Below the pieces are notes generated by a model. That model was not told the origin of the DNA. It did not search any database and saw only the letters and a list, made by a program, of their open reading frames with translations. Positions 1 to 8,109 of a stretch of DNA of 15,752 bases are shown one piece after another. How positions within the stretch are numbered: position 1 is the stretch's first letter; each line of letters starts with the position of its first letter. Position numbers and translations under genes: made by a program. This stretch comes from an uncultured Gammaproteobacteria bacterium (GTDB taxonomy: Bacteria; Pseudomonadota; Gammaproteobacteria; Steroidobacterales; JABDMI01). The DNA lies in NCBI GenBank assembly GCA_938039225.1, contig CALHVH010000206.1, positions 1 to 15,752 of the forward strand, read 5' to 3'.

Positions 1-26
1 ACTTAGGCGGAAACCTGTTTTTATAT

Positions 27-172
27 GCTTCTCATAACCAGACTTTAACTGTCGGCCTTGGAATCTAACCAAGTCTGCTGTCCTTGTTGTTACCAACAAG
101 CGCCCGCGGGCTACATAATCGTGTTTCTATGATTACCGCCGGTGGGGACTTTCACCCCGCCCTGAGAATCTC
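27..172 (-). ncRNA. FMN riboswitch (RFN element)
   Basis: Reading the minus strand, the RFN consensus is present in order: the 5' P1 strand with CTCAGGG, the P2 block GGCGGGGTGAAAGTCCCCAC, CCGGCGGTA, a P3 stem (TAATC/GATTA), AGCCCGCGGGCG, a P4 stem (CTTGTTG/CAACAAG), GACAGCAGA, a P5 stem (CTTGG/CCAAG), GCCGACAGTTAAAGTCTGG and the closing TGAGAA that pairs with TTCTCA. Known FMN riboswitches bind flavin mononucleotide and turn off riboflavin synthesis or transport genes. The regulated gene must lie beyond base 1 on the minus strand; in gammaproteobacteria it is often ribB, but it is not visible here. Only 26 bases of the expression platform are in the window, so transcriptional and translational control cannot be told apart. 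The 173-363 stretch upstream holds the divergent promoters, which I could not place with confidence. Confidence 0.96.
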
Positions 173-363
173 TTTTGTAAGAGAACCTGTATATTAACAG
201 CCTAATCAAGCGATGTATATTTAGAATCACGATTTAAAGTTTTTAAGCTTTGTAGAAAATTGTAGTCAATTGCTCAAAAAATTTAACCTGGCTCACTTTG
301 CTAGTCATAATGTACACAGTAAACTTAATACAGATGTCTTAGCCGACTTAACGGAGCAATTAG

Positions 364-1092
364 ATGTTTCCTGTTCGCGACCACAATCCGTCACAAAATA
401 AACCCTATGTTACTTGGGCCTTAATGGCTATTAACATTATTGTATTTTTAAGCTATGCACCTTTAATGGGTAATCAGCAAGCTTTAGCAAGTTTTTTTGA
501 TACTTGGGCAATGATTCCCGCTGAAATTACATCTGGTACTGAATACCATACCGCGTTAACTTCAATGTTTTTGCACGGGAGGTTCATGCACCTTGGTGGC
601 AATATGCTTTTTTTATGGATTTTTGGTGATAATGTTGAAGACCAAATGGGACACCTACCCTATCTGGCATTCTATTTAGCCAGTGGCTTTGGGGCTGATG
701 CTGCACATATTTTTTCAAACACCGAATCTTTGATTCCAACTGTTGGTGCCTCAGGTGCAATCGCCGGAGTCATGGGCGCTTACTTACTCCTTTTCCCAAA
801 AGCCAAAGTTGATGTTTTTCTGATTCTTGTGGTTATATTTAAAAAAATTACCATACCAGCATTTATAGTTTTAGGTGCTTGGATGGGCATGCAATTGTTT
901 AGTGGGGTAGCAAGCTCTGCTACCGGTGGAGGCGTAGCCTATTGGGCTCATGTTGGCGGCTTTGTTGCTGGACTAGCATTAACCTATCCCTTATGGGTCA
1001 AATTAGGTGGCGTAAATTTTTGGAATACACATAACTTCCATCCACCGCATGCACCATTCTTTGATCCGCGGTTTAAAGAAAAAAAACCTTAG
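364..1092 (+). CDS. Rhomboid family intramembrane serine protease
   Basis: A polytopic inner-membrane protein of 242 residues, expected to cut transmembrane segments of client proteins within the bilayer. The rhomboid catalytic pattern is complete: His76 and Asn80 in HLGGN on the second helix, nucleophile Ser130 in GASGA, and His196 in AHVGG on a late helix. Hydrophobic segments cover about 16-34, 68-88, 98-112, 126-146, 150-175 and 193-211, which fits a six-helix core. There is no large extra domain, only a short Pro/His-rich tail. The ATG is preceded by GGAG at 353-356. It is followed by 198 bases before the transhydrogenase operon, so co-transcription is uncertain. The substrate is unknown. 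Family assignment is firm; a specific orthologue name is not. Confidence 0.93.
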   Translation: MFPVRDHNPSQNKPYVTWALMAINIIVFLSYAPLMGNQQALASFFDTWAMIPAEITSGTEYHTALTSMFLHGRFMHLGGNMLFLWIFGDNVEDQMGHLPYLAFYLASGFGADAAHIFSNTESLIPTVGASGAIAGVMGAYLLLFPKAKVDVFLILVVIFKKITIPAFIVLGAWMGMQLFSGVASSATGGGVAYWAHVGGFVAGLALTYPLWVKLGGVNFWNTHNFHPPHAPFFDPRFKEKKP

Positions 1093-1290
1093 CCTCAAAA
1101 TATAAATGTACCCACTTCAAACTATAGGAAAATGTCTATATATTATTCAATCGTTACCAATCTAGGTATTTCTTAGTCAGCAATGTCAAAAAACTTTATT
1201 CTTTATAAGTAATTCTTACAAGACAGGCTTACAAAAATAAATTATGCTCAAGCACATACATTTATGAAGAATAATTAAGGGAAGTGTGTT

Positions 1291-2421
1291 TTGAAAATTG
1301 CTATTTTAAAAGAGACTGACCAATTTGAGTCTCGTATTGCGGCTTCGCCTGATACAGTAAAAGCCTATATCGCTGCTGGACATAGTGTCAGTATTGTTAG
1401 AAACGCCGGAACGAGAGCATATTTTAGTGATGCTGAATTTAGTGCACTAGGTGCCAATATTATTGATAATAACCAGCAAGCTGTAAAAGATGCGGATTTA
1501 GTTCTATCAATTAACGGTGCAGATATAAGTTTAATTTCACATATGAAATCAGGGGCCGGTTTAATGGGCCTTATGAACCCAACTGACCACCCTGAGTATG
1601 TTCAAGCCTGTGCAAACGCTGGGATTAATGCGTTTGCATTGGAATACATTCCTCGAATTTCACGAGCACAGAGCATGGATGTTCTATCATCTCAATCAAA
1701 CTTAGCAGGATATCGCTCAGTGCTTGAGGCGGCTGGCATATATGGTCGCTCGCTACCTATGATGATGACCGCGGCAGGCACAGTAGCACCGGCAAAAATA
1801 TTTATTATGGGAGCTGGAGTTGCAGGTTTACAAGCAATTGCAACCGCAAGACGTTTAGGTGCTGTGACTACAGCAACTGATGTGCGTCCAGCGGCAAAAG
1901 AACAAGTCGCTTCCTTAGGAGCAAAGTTTATAGCGGTTGAAAATGATGAATTCAAACAAGCAGAAACTGCAGGTGGTTATGCCAAGCAAATGTCTGCTGA
2001 ATATCTGCAATTACAAGCCGAACTTACCACTAGTCATGTTTCCAAACAAGATATTGTAATTACTACCGCCTTAATTCCTGGACGACCTGCGCCCCTCTTA
2101 ATTACTAAAGACATGTTAAACAGCATGAAACCAGGCAGTGTATTAGTTGATTTAGCCGTTGAACGTGGTGGTAATGTAGAAGGCGTTGTTGCCGGCGATA
2201 TAGTTACCACCGAAAATGGTGTGCAAATCATTGGTTACTTAAATTGGCCTTCACGCATGGCGGCTGATAGTAGCTCATTATTTGCTAAAAATTTAAAAAA
2301 CCTTTTACCCTTATTAACAGCAGAAGATGGTAGTTACACACCTAATTGGGAAGATGAAATTATCCAAGGCTGTGCGCTTACTAAAGATGGTGCGATTATT
2401 CACCCACGTTTAAAAGAATAA
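1291..2421 (+). CDS. pntAA: NAD(P) transhydrogenase subunit alpha part 1 (domain I)
   Basis: The soluble NAD(H)-binding domain I of proton-translocating nicotinamide nucleotide transhydrogenase, which uses the proton motive force to drive hydride transfer from NADH to NADP+. The protein has 376 residues. It carries the alanine dehydrogenase/PNT N-terminal fold starting KIAILKE, the conserved RQD-loop region SRAQSMDVLSSQ at 124-135, a dinucleotide-binding GAGVAG at 174-179 followed by TDVRP at 196-200, and the mobile loop around AGGYAKQMS at 227-235. Translation starts at a TTG, supported by AAGGGAAG at 1277-1284 and by the family's usual N-terminus; no ATG lies near. It is followed 49 bases later by pntAB and then pntB. 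The alpha subunit is split into two genes, unlike the fused PntA of E. coli. Confidence 0.96.
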   Translation: MKIAILKETDQFESRIAASPDTVKAYIAAGHSVSIVRNAGTRAYFSDAEFSALGANIIDNNQQAVKDADLVLSINGADISLISHMKSGAGLMGLMNPTDHPEYVQACANAGINAFALEYIPRISRAQSMDVLSSQSNLAGYRSVLEAAGIYGRSLPMMMTAAGTVAPAKIFIMGAGVAGLQAIATARRLGAVTTATDVRPAAKEQVASLGAKFIAVENDEFKQAETAGGYAKQMSAEYLQLQAELTTSHVSKQDIVITTALIPGRPAPLLITKDMLNSMKPGSVLVDLAVERGGNVEGVVAGDIVTTENGVQIIGYLNWPSRMAADSSSLFAKNLKNLLPLLTAEDGSYTPNWEDEIIQGCALTKDGAIIHPRLKE

Positions 2422-2470
2422 AATATTAAATTTAACCGCTACATAAAATCTCATAAATAAAGGACAGAAC

Positions 2471-2770
2471 ATGGTTTCTCCAATTATTTTCTTATTTGCT
2501 ATTTTCATACTGGCCATCTTTGTAGGTTATTACGTGGTCTGGTCTGTAACGCCAGCATTACATACTCCTTTAATGGCGGTTACAAATGCCATCTCATCGG
2601 TAATAATTGTCGGAGCCTTAGCCGCAATCAGTGCTAGCAAACTCGATGGGGGTTTAGGCATTGCTAATGGTTTTGGTTTTGTGGCTACCGTTTTATGTGC
2701 GGTTAATATTTTTGGTGGCTTTTTAGTTACGCAACGCATGCTCGCCATGTATAAGAAAAAAAATAAATAA
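2471..2770 (+). CDS. pntAB: NAD(P) transhydrogenase subunit alpha part 2 (membrane domain)
   Basis: A 99-residue membrane subunit that forms part of the proton-conducting domain II of transhydrogenase. Three hydrophobic helices lie at about 4-25, 34-56 and 66-90. The conserved family signature VTPALHTPLMAVTNAISS is at about 26-43. AAGGAC lies just ahead of the ATG at 2460-2465. It sits between pntAA and pntB, with only 11 bases between its stop codon and the pntB start, so the three are surely one operon. Length and content match the stand-alone PntAB subunit of three-component enzymes. Nothing is missing. Confidence 0.95.
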   Translation: MVSPIIFLFAIFILAIFVGYYVVWSVTPALHTPLMAVTNAISSVIIVGALAAISASKLDGGLGIANGFGFVATVLCAVNIFGGFLVTQRMLAMYKKKNK

Positions 2771-2781
2771 ACGAGAACAAC

Positions 2782-4248
2782 ATGCTAACTATCAATTTAA
2801 TATCTGCTTCCGGTATAGCTCAAGAAAATATCCAACACGGTGTTATTTCGGCTAATGCAGCCGCTATTGCTTACATTTTTGCGGGTGTACTTTTCATCAT
2901 GGCTTTACGCGGTCTTTCATCACCCGAAAGTTCACGTAGAGGTAATGTATTTGGAATGCTTGGTATCGCCATTTCAATTATCACTTCATTATTTTATTTC
3001 AATATAGTAAGCGGACAAGCTTTAGTTTTAGTTGTACTAGGCTTAATTATCGGGGGAAGCATTGGTGCCGTCATAGCTAAACGAATTGCAATGACATCCA
3101 TGCCACAACTCATTGCTTTTTTTCATAGTCTTGTAGGCTTAGCCGCGGTACTGGTAGCCTGTGCTGCGTTCTTCTCACCAGAGGCCTTTGGAATTGGAGC
3201 AGCTGGTAGCATTAAGGGCTATAGCTTACTTGAGCTCTCCTTAGGCGCCGCAATTGGAGCGATTACCTTTACCGGCTCTGTCATCGCCTTCTTGAAACTC
3301 AATGGCAATATGTCTGGTTCACCAATAAGTTTTAAAGGGCAACATTTTGTTAATCTCGCCTTAGGTATTAGTGTGATTTTATTAATTGCTAAATTAATGA
3401 ATGGTGGCGGTGCTGATACAGGAATTTTTTGGGCAATCATAATTATTACCCTTGTTTTAGGGGTGCTACTTATCATCCCTATTGGTGGCGCCGATATGCC
3501 CGTTGTCATTTCAATGTTAAATTCCTATTCTGGTTGGGCGGCAGCTGCTCTTGGATTTACACTAGGCAATCTTGCCTTAATAATTACCGGCGCTTTGGTA
3601 GGCTCATCTGGTGCAATTTTGTCTTATATTATGTGCAAAGGCATGAACCGAAGCTTCTTTAATGTAATTCTGGGTGGTTTTGGAGCGGATAGCTCTTCTA
3701 CTGATGTCGAAGCTGGAGAACAAAAACCATTTAAACGCGGCAGCGCTGAGGACGCAGCTTTCATTATGAAAAATGCGTCAAAGGTTCTTATCGTTCCTGG
3801 TTATGGCTTAGCAGTGGCTCAAGCTCAACATGCAACACGTGAAATGGTTGATGCTTTAAAAGAAGCAGGAGTTGAAGTCAAATACGCCATTCACCCTGTT
3901 GCCGGCCGTATGCCGGGGCACATGAATGTATTACTTGCCGAAGCCAATGTTCCTTACGACGAAGTATTTGAGCTTGAAGATATTAATAGTGAATTTGCCA
4001 CTGCCGATGTTGCTTTTGTGGTTGGTGCAAATGATGTAACCAACCCATCGGCTAAAACCGATGCTACTTCACCAATATTCGGCATGCCAATTTTAGATGT
4101 AGAAAAATCGGCAACCGTTTTATTTGTTAAGCGTTCTATGTCAGCAGGTTATGCTGGTGTAGATAATCCACTGTTCTATACTGACAATACAATGATGCTT
4201 TTGTCTGATGCAAAGAAAATGGTTGAAGAAATTATTAAAGCATTGTAA
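2782..4248 (+). CDS. pntB: NAD(P) transhydrogenase subunit beta
   Basis: A 488-residue subunit combining most of the membrane domain II with the NADP(H)-binding domain III. About eight or nine hydrophobic helices occupy residues 27-300, with the conserved His115 (in FHSLVG) that corresponds to the proton-pathway histidine of known PntB proteins. After a polar linker at 303-330, domain III shows PGYGLA at 339-344, GRMPGH at 375-380, GANDVTNP at 415-422 and KRSM at 450-453, the NADP-binding signature. All key motifs are intact. With PntAA and PntAB it would supply NADPH for biosynthesis and for glutathione reduction. It ends 3 bases before the stop of the convergent c-di-GMP gene, with no separate terminator visible between them. 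Confidence 0.97.
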   Translation: MLTINLISASGIAQENIQHGVISANAAAIAYIFAGVLFIMALRGLSSPESSRRGNVFGMLGIAISIITSLFYFNIVSGQALVLVVLGLIIGGSIGAVIAKRIAMTSMPQLIAFFHSLVGLAAVLVACAAFFSPEAFGIGAAGSIKGYSLLELSLGAAIGAITFTGSVIAFLKLNGNMSGSPISFKGQHFVNLALGISVILLIAKLMNGGGADTGIFWAIIIITLVLGVLLIIPIGGADMPVVISMLNSYSGWAAAALGFTLGNLALIITGALVGSSGAILSYIMCKGMNRSFFNVILGGFGADSSSTDVEAGEQKPFKRGSAEDAAFIMKNASKVLIVPGYGLAVAQAQHATREMVDALKEAGVEVKYAIHPVAGRMPGHMNVLLAEANVPYDEVFELEDINSEFATADVAFVVGANDVTNPSAKTDATSPIFGMPILDVEKSATVLFVKRSMSAGYAGVDNPLFYTDNTMMLLSDAKKMVEEIIKAL

Positions 4249-4251
4249 TTG

Positions 4252-6807
4252 TTATACAGAATCTACAAAATCCAGCAAGGCTTCATCGGTTAAAACTCGT
4301 AATTGCTTAGTTGCGCCCTGTGTCCAATCAATAAACTCTTCAGCAGGCATCGCCTTAGAGAATAAATAGCCCTGTGCGATATGGCAATTCCAACTCTCAA
4401 GTACTGACAATTGCTCTCTTGTCTCTACCCCTTCAGCTGTTACATTTATATTTAAGCGCTCACCCAAACCAATTAAGGCCGAAACAATTTTGGCGTCTTC
4501 CTTATTATGCATCATGTCTCTTATAAAACTGCGATCAATCTTTAAGGTATTAACTCGCAGCTTGCTGAGGTAGCTTAATGACGAATGCCCCATACCAAAA
4601 TCATCAACAGCGATTCGTACACCCAAGTCCGCCAAACTATTTAAGGTTTTAAGATTGTTGTCATTAAAGGCTAAGAAGATTCGTTCGGTAATTTCGATTT
4701 CTAATTGATGCGCGCTTACGCCTGTGGTTTGCAAAGCCGTAACCACATATCCTAAAAACTGTTTATCATTCAGTTGACGTGGAGAAATGTTCACCGACAT
4801 AACCAGTTTTTCAAAGCCCTGTTTTTGCCATATAGCTAACTGGTTACACGCTTCTTGAATAACCCAAGCTCCCACTTGATCGATCATGCCCGAATCTTCT
4901 AGAGAAGGAATGAATTGATCCGGATAAATCAAACCATGCACAGGGTGATCCCAGCGAATCAATGCTTCAACTCCGTGAACTGCCGATTCGTCAGCTCGCA
5001 TTAATGGCTGATAATGTAAAACAAACTGATTCTCTTTAACTGCACGAATGAGTTGTTGCTCACGCTCTAGACGACGAGAATCAAATTGAGCATCGTTTTC
5101 AGAATAAAAACTATAACGTGCTTTGCCATCGCGTTTAGCTTTATACATGGCCTGATCAGAGTTTTTCAACAAACTACGCGTATCTTTACCATCACTAGGA
5201 TACAGTGCGACTCCAATACTGGCGGTACAGAATATTTCGCTATTATTAATGACATAAGGATTGCACAAACTATCCAATAGTTTTCTAGCAACAATACCAA
5301 CGTCAGCATGAGAATTCATACCTTCTAAAACCACGGCAAACTCGTCGCCAGATATACGCGCAACCGTGTCTTGAGTACGCACAACAGAGCGTAATCGGCT
5401 TGCTACGGTTTTTAAGACCAAGTCACCCGTTTCATGGCCATACATATCATTAGCCACTTTAAACCCATCTAAATCAATAAACATTACTGCAACTTCACTG
5501 TTTTCACGATTGGCTCGCTGTAATGCGTGGTCGATTCGGTCTGTTAACAACATTCGGTTTGGTAAGCTTGTTAGTGCATCATGATGAGCCATGTGCTGCA
5601 AAGCAATTTCTGATTCGATTCTCTCCGAAATATCTCTACCGGTAGCAACATAATTAATTATTTCTTTGGCTTCATTAAAAACGGGAGTAATTGACTGTTC
5701 AAGATGATAATTGTCCCCATTCGGTCGAGTATTAATAAACACGCCTTTGTAAATTTTACCGGCTTCAAGCGTTTTCCATAAATCGTAAAAGAACTCTTCA
5801 TCATGTGATTCAGACTTTAATAAACTTGGTTTCTGTCCCTTTGCATGTGCCGCACTATAGCCAGTAATACGCTCAAAAGAAGGATTAACATATTCGATAC
5901 AACCCGATTGGTCCGTAATAATGACTGATTCTTCAGCTTGTGTAACAGCACTGCTTAACTTTAATAAATTATTTTCGGTTTTAGCTCTTTCGGCAACTTC
6001 AGAAATTAATTTACGATTAGAATTAGTTAATTCTTTTGTGCGAGCCTCAACTAATTGCTCTAAATCTATTTGTTGCGAAATCAATTGCACTTGATGCGTT
6101 TCAATTTCTTCTAACATATGGTTGATACTGTGCGACAAGCCCGCAAAGTCATCATTGTCTTCAATGCGTAAACGTCTTGAGTAATCATTATCCAAAGAAA
6201 TCATATGCAAGGAGCGCGCAAAGCGAACAAATGGTCTAGCCCAATAAGGACGACTCATTTGCCATAAAAGTAAACTTAACAGTAAGGTTAAAAATACAAT
6301 CAGAAGAGACAAATATAAAACAAATTTATAACGAGCATGTAAAACATCTAAACTAGAACGCATTGTGATGGAAGCTACGATATTATTGTCTAATAATATC
6401 GGCTCAGAAAGCACAATGTATTGATTGCGAATAACTGGTTTTTGCGATTGTTGAGCAAAACCATTATAAGTTTCTAAAACGCTAAGTTGATGATTCGGAT
6501 TTTGAAAAAAAGCGTAGGGAGTGTTTTTACTCGGGACATAAACGTAAGCGTCTATAACATTGTGAGTATACTTCAAGCTTTGCAAAAGCTCATTGGTTGC
6601 ATCAACATCATCAAGAATAATGTTGTTACGAATATTCGCACCTACAATAAGCGCAGAGGCTTGTAAATCTTCCGTAAGTTCACTACGTGAGTAAGTTGAG
6701 GCAATAAAACTGACTAGGAGCAATACAAGCAACAAAGCACCAAGCGTATTAAAGACTGACGTAAGCGACAGTTTACGCAAATAACTTAGGTTAGGCTTCA
6801 AGCGCAT
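4252..6807 (-). CDS. Membrane-anchored PAS-GGDEF-EAL c-di-GMP signalling protein
   Basis: An 851-residue inner-membrane protein likely to make and/or degrade cyclic di-GMP. Helix one is at about 20-38, a periplasmic sensor region (CHASE8-like in position and size) at 39-160, helix two at 162-183, then a HAMP-like linker and coiled coil to 280. A PAS domain spans about 284-395. The GGDEF domain (about 405-565) has SGDEF at 486-490 in place of GGDEF, a substitution found in active cyclases, and an upstream RxxD (RTQD 477-480), the product-inhibition I-site. The EAL domain (about 583-825) has EALIRW 614-619, NIS 673-675, EITE 705-708, DDFGMG 735-740, KID 756-758 and AEGVE 791-795, so the metal-binding and catalytic residues are present. 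It is monocistronic by layout. The signal sensed and the net activity cannot be read from sequence. Confidence 0.93.
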   Translation of the reverse strand: MRLKPNLSYLRKLSLTSVFNTLGALLLVLLLVSFIASTYSRSELTEDLQASALIVGANIRNNIILDDVDATNELLQSLKYTHNVIDAYVYVPSKNTPYAFFQNPNHQLSVLETYNGFAQQSQKPVIRNQYIVLSEPILLDNNIVASITMRSSLDVLHARYKFVLYLSLLIVFLTLLLSLLLWQMSRPYWARPFVRFARSLHMISLDNDYSRRLRIEDNDDFAGLSHSINHMLEEIETHQVQLISQQIDLEQLVEARTKELTNSNRKLISEVAERAKTENNLLKLSSAVTQAEESVIITDQSGCIEYVNPSFERITGYSAAHAKGQKPSLLKSESHDEEFFYDLWKTLEAGKIYKGVFINTRPNGDNYHLEQSITPVFNEAKEIINYVATGRDISERIESEIALQHMAHHDALTSLPNRMLLTDRIDHALQRANRENSEVAVMFIDLDGFKVANDMYGHETGDLVLKTVASRLRSVVRTQDTVARISGDEFAVVLEGMNSHADVGIVARKLLDSLCNPYVINNSEIFCTASIGVALYPSDGKDTRSLLKNSDQAMYKAKRDGKARYSFYSENDAQFDSRRLEREQQLIRAVKENQFVLHYQPLMRADESAVHGVEALIRWDHPVHGLIYPDQFIPSLEDSGMIDQVGAWVIQEACNQLAIWQKQGFEKLVMSVNISPRQLNDKQFLGYVVTALQTTGVSAHQLEIEITERIFLAFNDNNLKTLNSLADLGVRIAVDDFGMGHSSLSYLSKLRVNTLKIDRSFIRDMMHNKEDAKIVSALIGLGERLNINVTAEGVETREQLSVLESWNCHIAQGYLFSKAMPAEEFIDWTQGATKQLRVLTDEALLDFVDSV

Positions 6808-6949
6808 GCTTATGTCTCAGAGGGAAATTAGAATATACTATTCTTTATATAGGGTTTAATAATTGCTGAGTATTCTAGCAAGAATTCTATACAAATTAAT
6901 AATTTATAACACTCGATAAGAATTTGGATGAATTTGTGTGACCCAGTTC

Positions 6950-7525
6950 TCACTTTTCTCTTGCTTGCTGCCTTTTACGCCACTCCCAAGGCGCTTGCGC
7001 AGTGCTATTCTTCCAAAGTCCTATTGATTCTTGTTTGGCTTTATTGTGTGAATCAAGCCACGACTTTTCTTTTTGAAATTGGGTATAAACCCAAGCCGCA
7101 CCTTGCTCAAGCATTTGTTGATTAACACTGATTTGTTGATTATCAAAAAACAATAACACAATGGCACGATCATAACGATCAGTTCCTCTAGTCTGCACAA
7201 CTACGGTTTTTTTATAAATCATTTTTTTTAAAATGGCTTTTGCATCACGACCAAATGGCTGATTGTATTCAGGCGCATCAATACCAAACAGTCTGGCCTC
7301 TTTCTCGATTGAGTTCTCAAAGCGTAAAATGACTGAGTCGCCATCTTTGACATTAATCACTCTAGCTCGTTCTAGCTTATCTGAAGCTATTGATTCATAG
7401 TCACCCGTATCACCATCAAAACTACATGCTAGCAAGAATAATAATGCAATAGAAACGAAAAAAGCCAGAGCAAAATTTCGCCTGGCTTTTGATAGTGTAT
7501 TAGTAAGCAAACTATTAACTAGCAC
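6950..7525 (-). CDS. Thermonuclease-family (SNase-like) lipoprotein
   Basis: A staphylococcal-nuclease-fold protein of 191 residues, predicted to be exported and lipid-anchored. A basic n-region (KARR), hydrophobic stretch and lipobox LLAC place the lipidated cysteine at residue 34; the following Ser does not suggest inner-membrane retention. The nuclease domain covers about 54-172. Residues matching the SNase active site are present: Asp61/Asp63 in DGDS, Arg78 and Asp83/Glu86 in RLFGIDAPE, and Arg120 in DRYDRA, so it should be a Ca2+-dependent nuclease. The GTG start at 7525 overlaps the previous gene by 11 bases; a TAG stop immediately upstream rules out a longer form. A TTG at 7510, about 11 bases after AGGTG, is an alternative start. 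A terminator-like hairpin lies inside codons 12-22. It appears to be the last gene of the psp cluster. Confidence 0.88.
   Translation of the reverse strand: MLVNSLLTNTLSKARRNFALAFFVSIALLFLLACSFDGDTGDYESIASDKLERARVINVKDGDSVILRFENSIEKEARLFGIDAPEYNQPFGRDAKAILKKMIYKKTVVVQTRGTDRYDRAIVLLFFDNQQISVNQQMLEQGAAWVYTQFQKEKSWLDSHNKAKQESIGLWKNSTAQAPWEWRKRQQAREK
7460..7490 (-). terminator. Terminator-like hairpin inside the nuclease gene
   Basis: On the minus strand AAAAGCCAG (7490-7482) pairs perfectly with CTGGCTTTT (7468-7460), with an additional GC/GC pairing next to a GAAATTTT loop, and the stem runs directly into six T residues. This is the form of a rho-independent terminator in the direction of the psp cluster. 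It lies 35 bases inside the nuclease coding sequence and encodes its signal-peptide n-region, so it may act as an attenuator rather than as a simple operon end. The base pairing is seen directly; its function is inferred. Confidence 0.6.
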
Positions 7526-7775
7526 CTAATTTATCAAACTCTTGTTTTAGGTCATACTTATCTGCAGTTACTATCTTTTCCAAAACAGCAACCCTTTCCT
7601 TAAGCACAGAAACCTCTTGTAGCAATTCCAAATTCTTAGTTCCATATGAAGCTTCTGTTTGAGCATTAGCTTTAATATCAAGCTTCTGCTTTTGGTGATC
7701 AAGACTCATTTTTATAATCTTGGTTACAAAACCAAAAACTATTAATACTGCTAAAATCGGTGCAAAATCATCCAT
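7515..7775 (-). CDS. Small single-span membrane protein with PspC-like C-terminal tail (86 aa)
   Basis: I do not recognise a named family. The 86-residue protein has a membrane helix at about 5-22, a charged linker rich in Lys/Gln at 26-50 and a coiled-coil-like C-terminus. Residues 59-83 match the tail of the upstream 84-residue protein (15 of 25 identical by eye) and also the PspC tail, with LEKIVT, then YDL and F-D-x-L. The N-terminus is likely periplasmic or very short, with the tail cytoplasmic. I chose the ATG at 7775 because GGAG at 7782-7785 sits ideally before it; the TTG at 7787 overlaps that site. The stop overlaps the nuclease start. Being in the psp cluster with a shared PspC tail, it probably takes part in the PspA-binding membrane complex; that is inference. 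Confidence 0.8.
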   Translation of the reverse strand: MDDFAPILAVLIVFGFVTKIIKMSLDHQKQKLDIKANAQTEASYGTKNLELLQEVSVLKERVAVLEKIVTADKYDLKQEFDKLGAS

Positions 7776-7799
7776 CACTAACTCCAATCACGGCTACAC

Positions 7800-8054
7800 T
7801 TAAGCAGCATCTAAATCATCAAACTGTTTTTTTAAATCATAATTTTTATCAGTAACAATGCGTTCTAAAACTTTAATACGCTCTTCAAGTTGAGCAATTT
7901 TCTGTTTTTGACGAGATTCTGTATCACGTACAAGACCCGTTATTTCATCACCATCAAAATCTGAACGGCCTTGTTTGTATTTCAGGTAATTTCTAAACAT
8001 TTCACCAATTACACCAAATATGACGATAATGGCGACCATATCAAAAACTTCCAT
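7800..8054 (-). CDS. Small single-span membrane protein with PspC-like C-terminal tail (84 aa)
   Basis: An unnamed 84-residue protein. A hydrophobic helix lies at about 6-19 (MVAIIVIFGVIG), then a basic and acidic linker (22-47), then a coiled-coil-like segment. Residues 57-81 carry ERIKVLERIVT followed by YDL, KKQF and DDL, matching 12 of 25 positions in the tail of the upstream PspC protein and 15 of 25 in the next gene's product. PspB has the first half of the same pattern. It is preceded by a strong AAGGAG (8061-8066) and the ATG at 8054; 55 bases separate it from pspC and 24 bases from the next small gene's ATG. It looks like a PspB-like or PspC-tail mini-protein, and probably a paralogue of its neighbour. 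A role in stress sensing is inferred from context. Confidence 0.82.
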   Translation of the reverse strand: MEVFDMVAIIVIFGVIGEMFRNYLKYKQGRSDFDGDEITGLVRDTESRQKQKIAQLEERIKVLERIVTDKNYDLKKQFDDLDAA

Positions 8055-8109
8055 TAGCTACTCCTTTACAAAATCTAAAAACTATCTTACCAAATTACTA
8101 AATATAAAA

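Noticed and set aside
1..180. 6S RNA (ssrS) considered for the structured region at the left end
   Set aside because: The minus strand matches the FMN riboswitch consensus block by block, and no 6S-type open-bubble hairpin is needed to explain it.
1093..1290. Possible terminator, small gene or promoter between the rhomboid and pnt genes
   Set aside because: No convincing hairpin with a T-run, no supported ORF, and only weak promoter-like matches in AT-rich sequence.
3219..3662. Open frames on both strands inside pntB
   Set aside because: They are out-of-frame shadows of a highly conserved membrane protein gene.
6808..6949. Promoter or terminator between the nuclease gene and the c-di-GMP gene
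   Set aside because: Several TATA-like runs but no -35/-10 pair better than three of six, and no GC-rich stem.
6928..7125. 65-codon open frame on the plus strand opposite the nuclease gene
   Set aside because: It lies antisense to a conserved SNase domain and has no ribosome-binding site or recognisable content.
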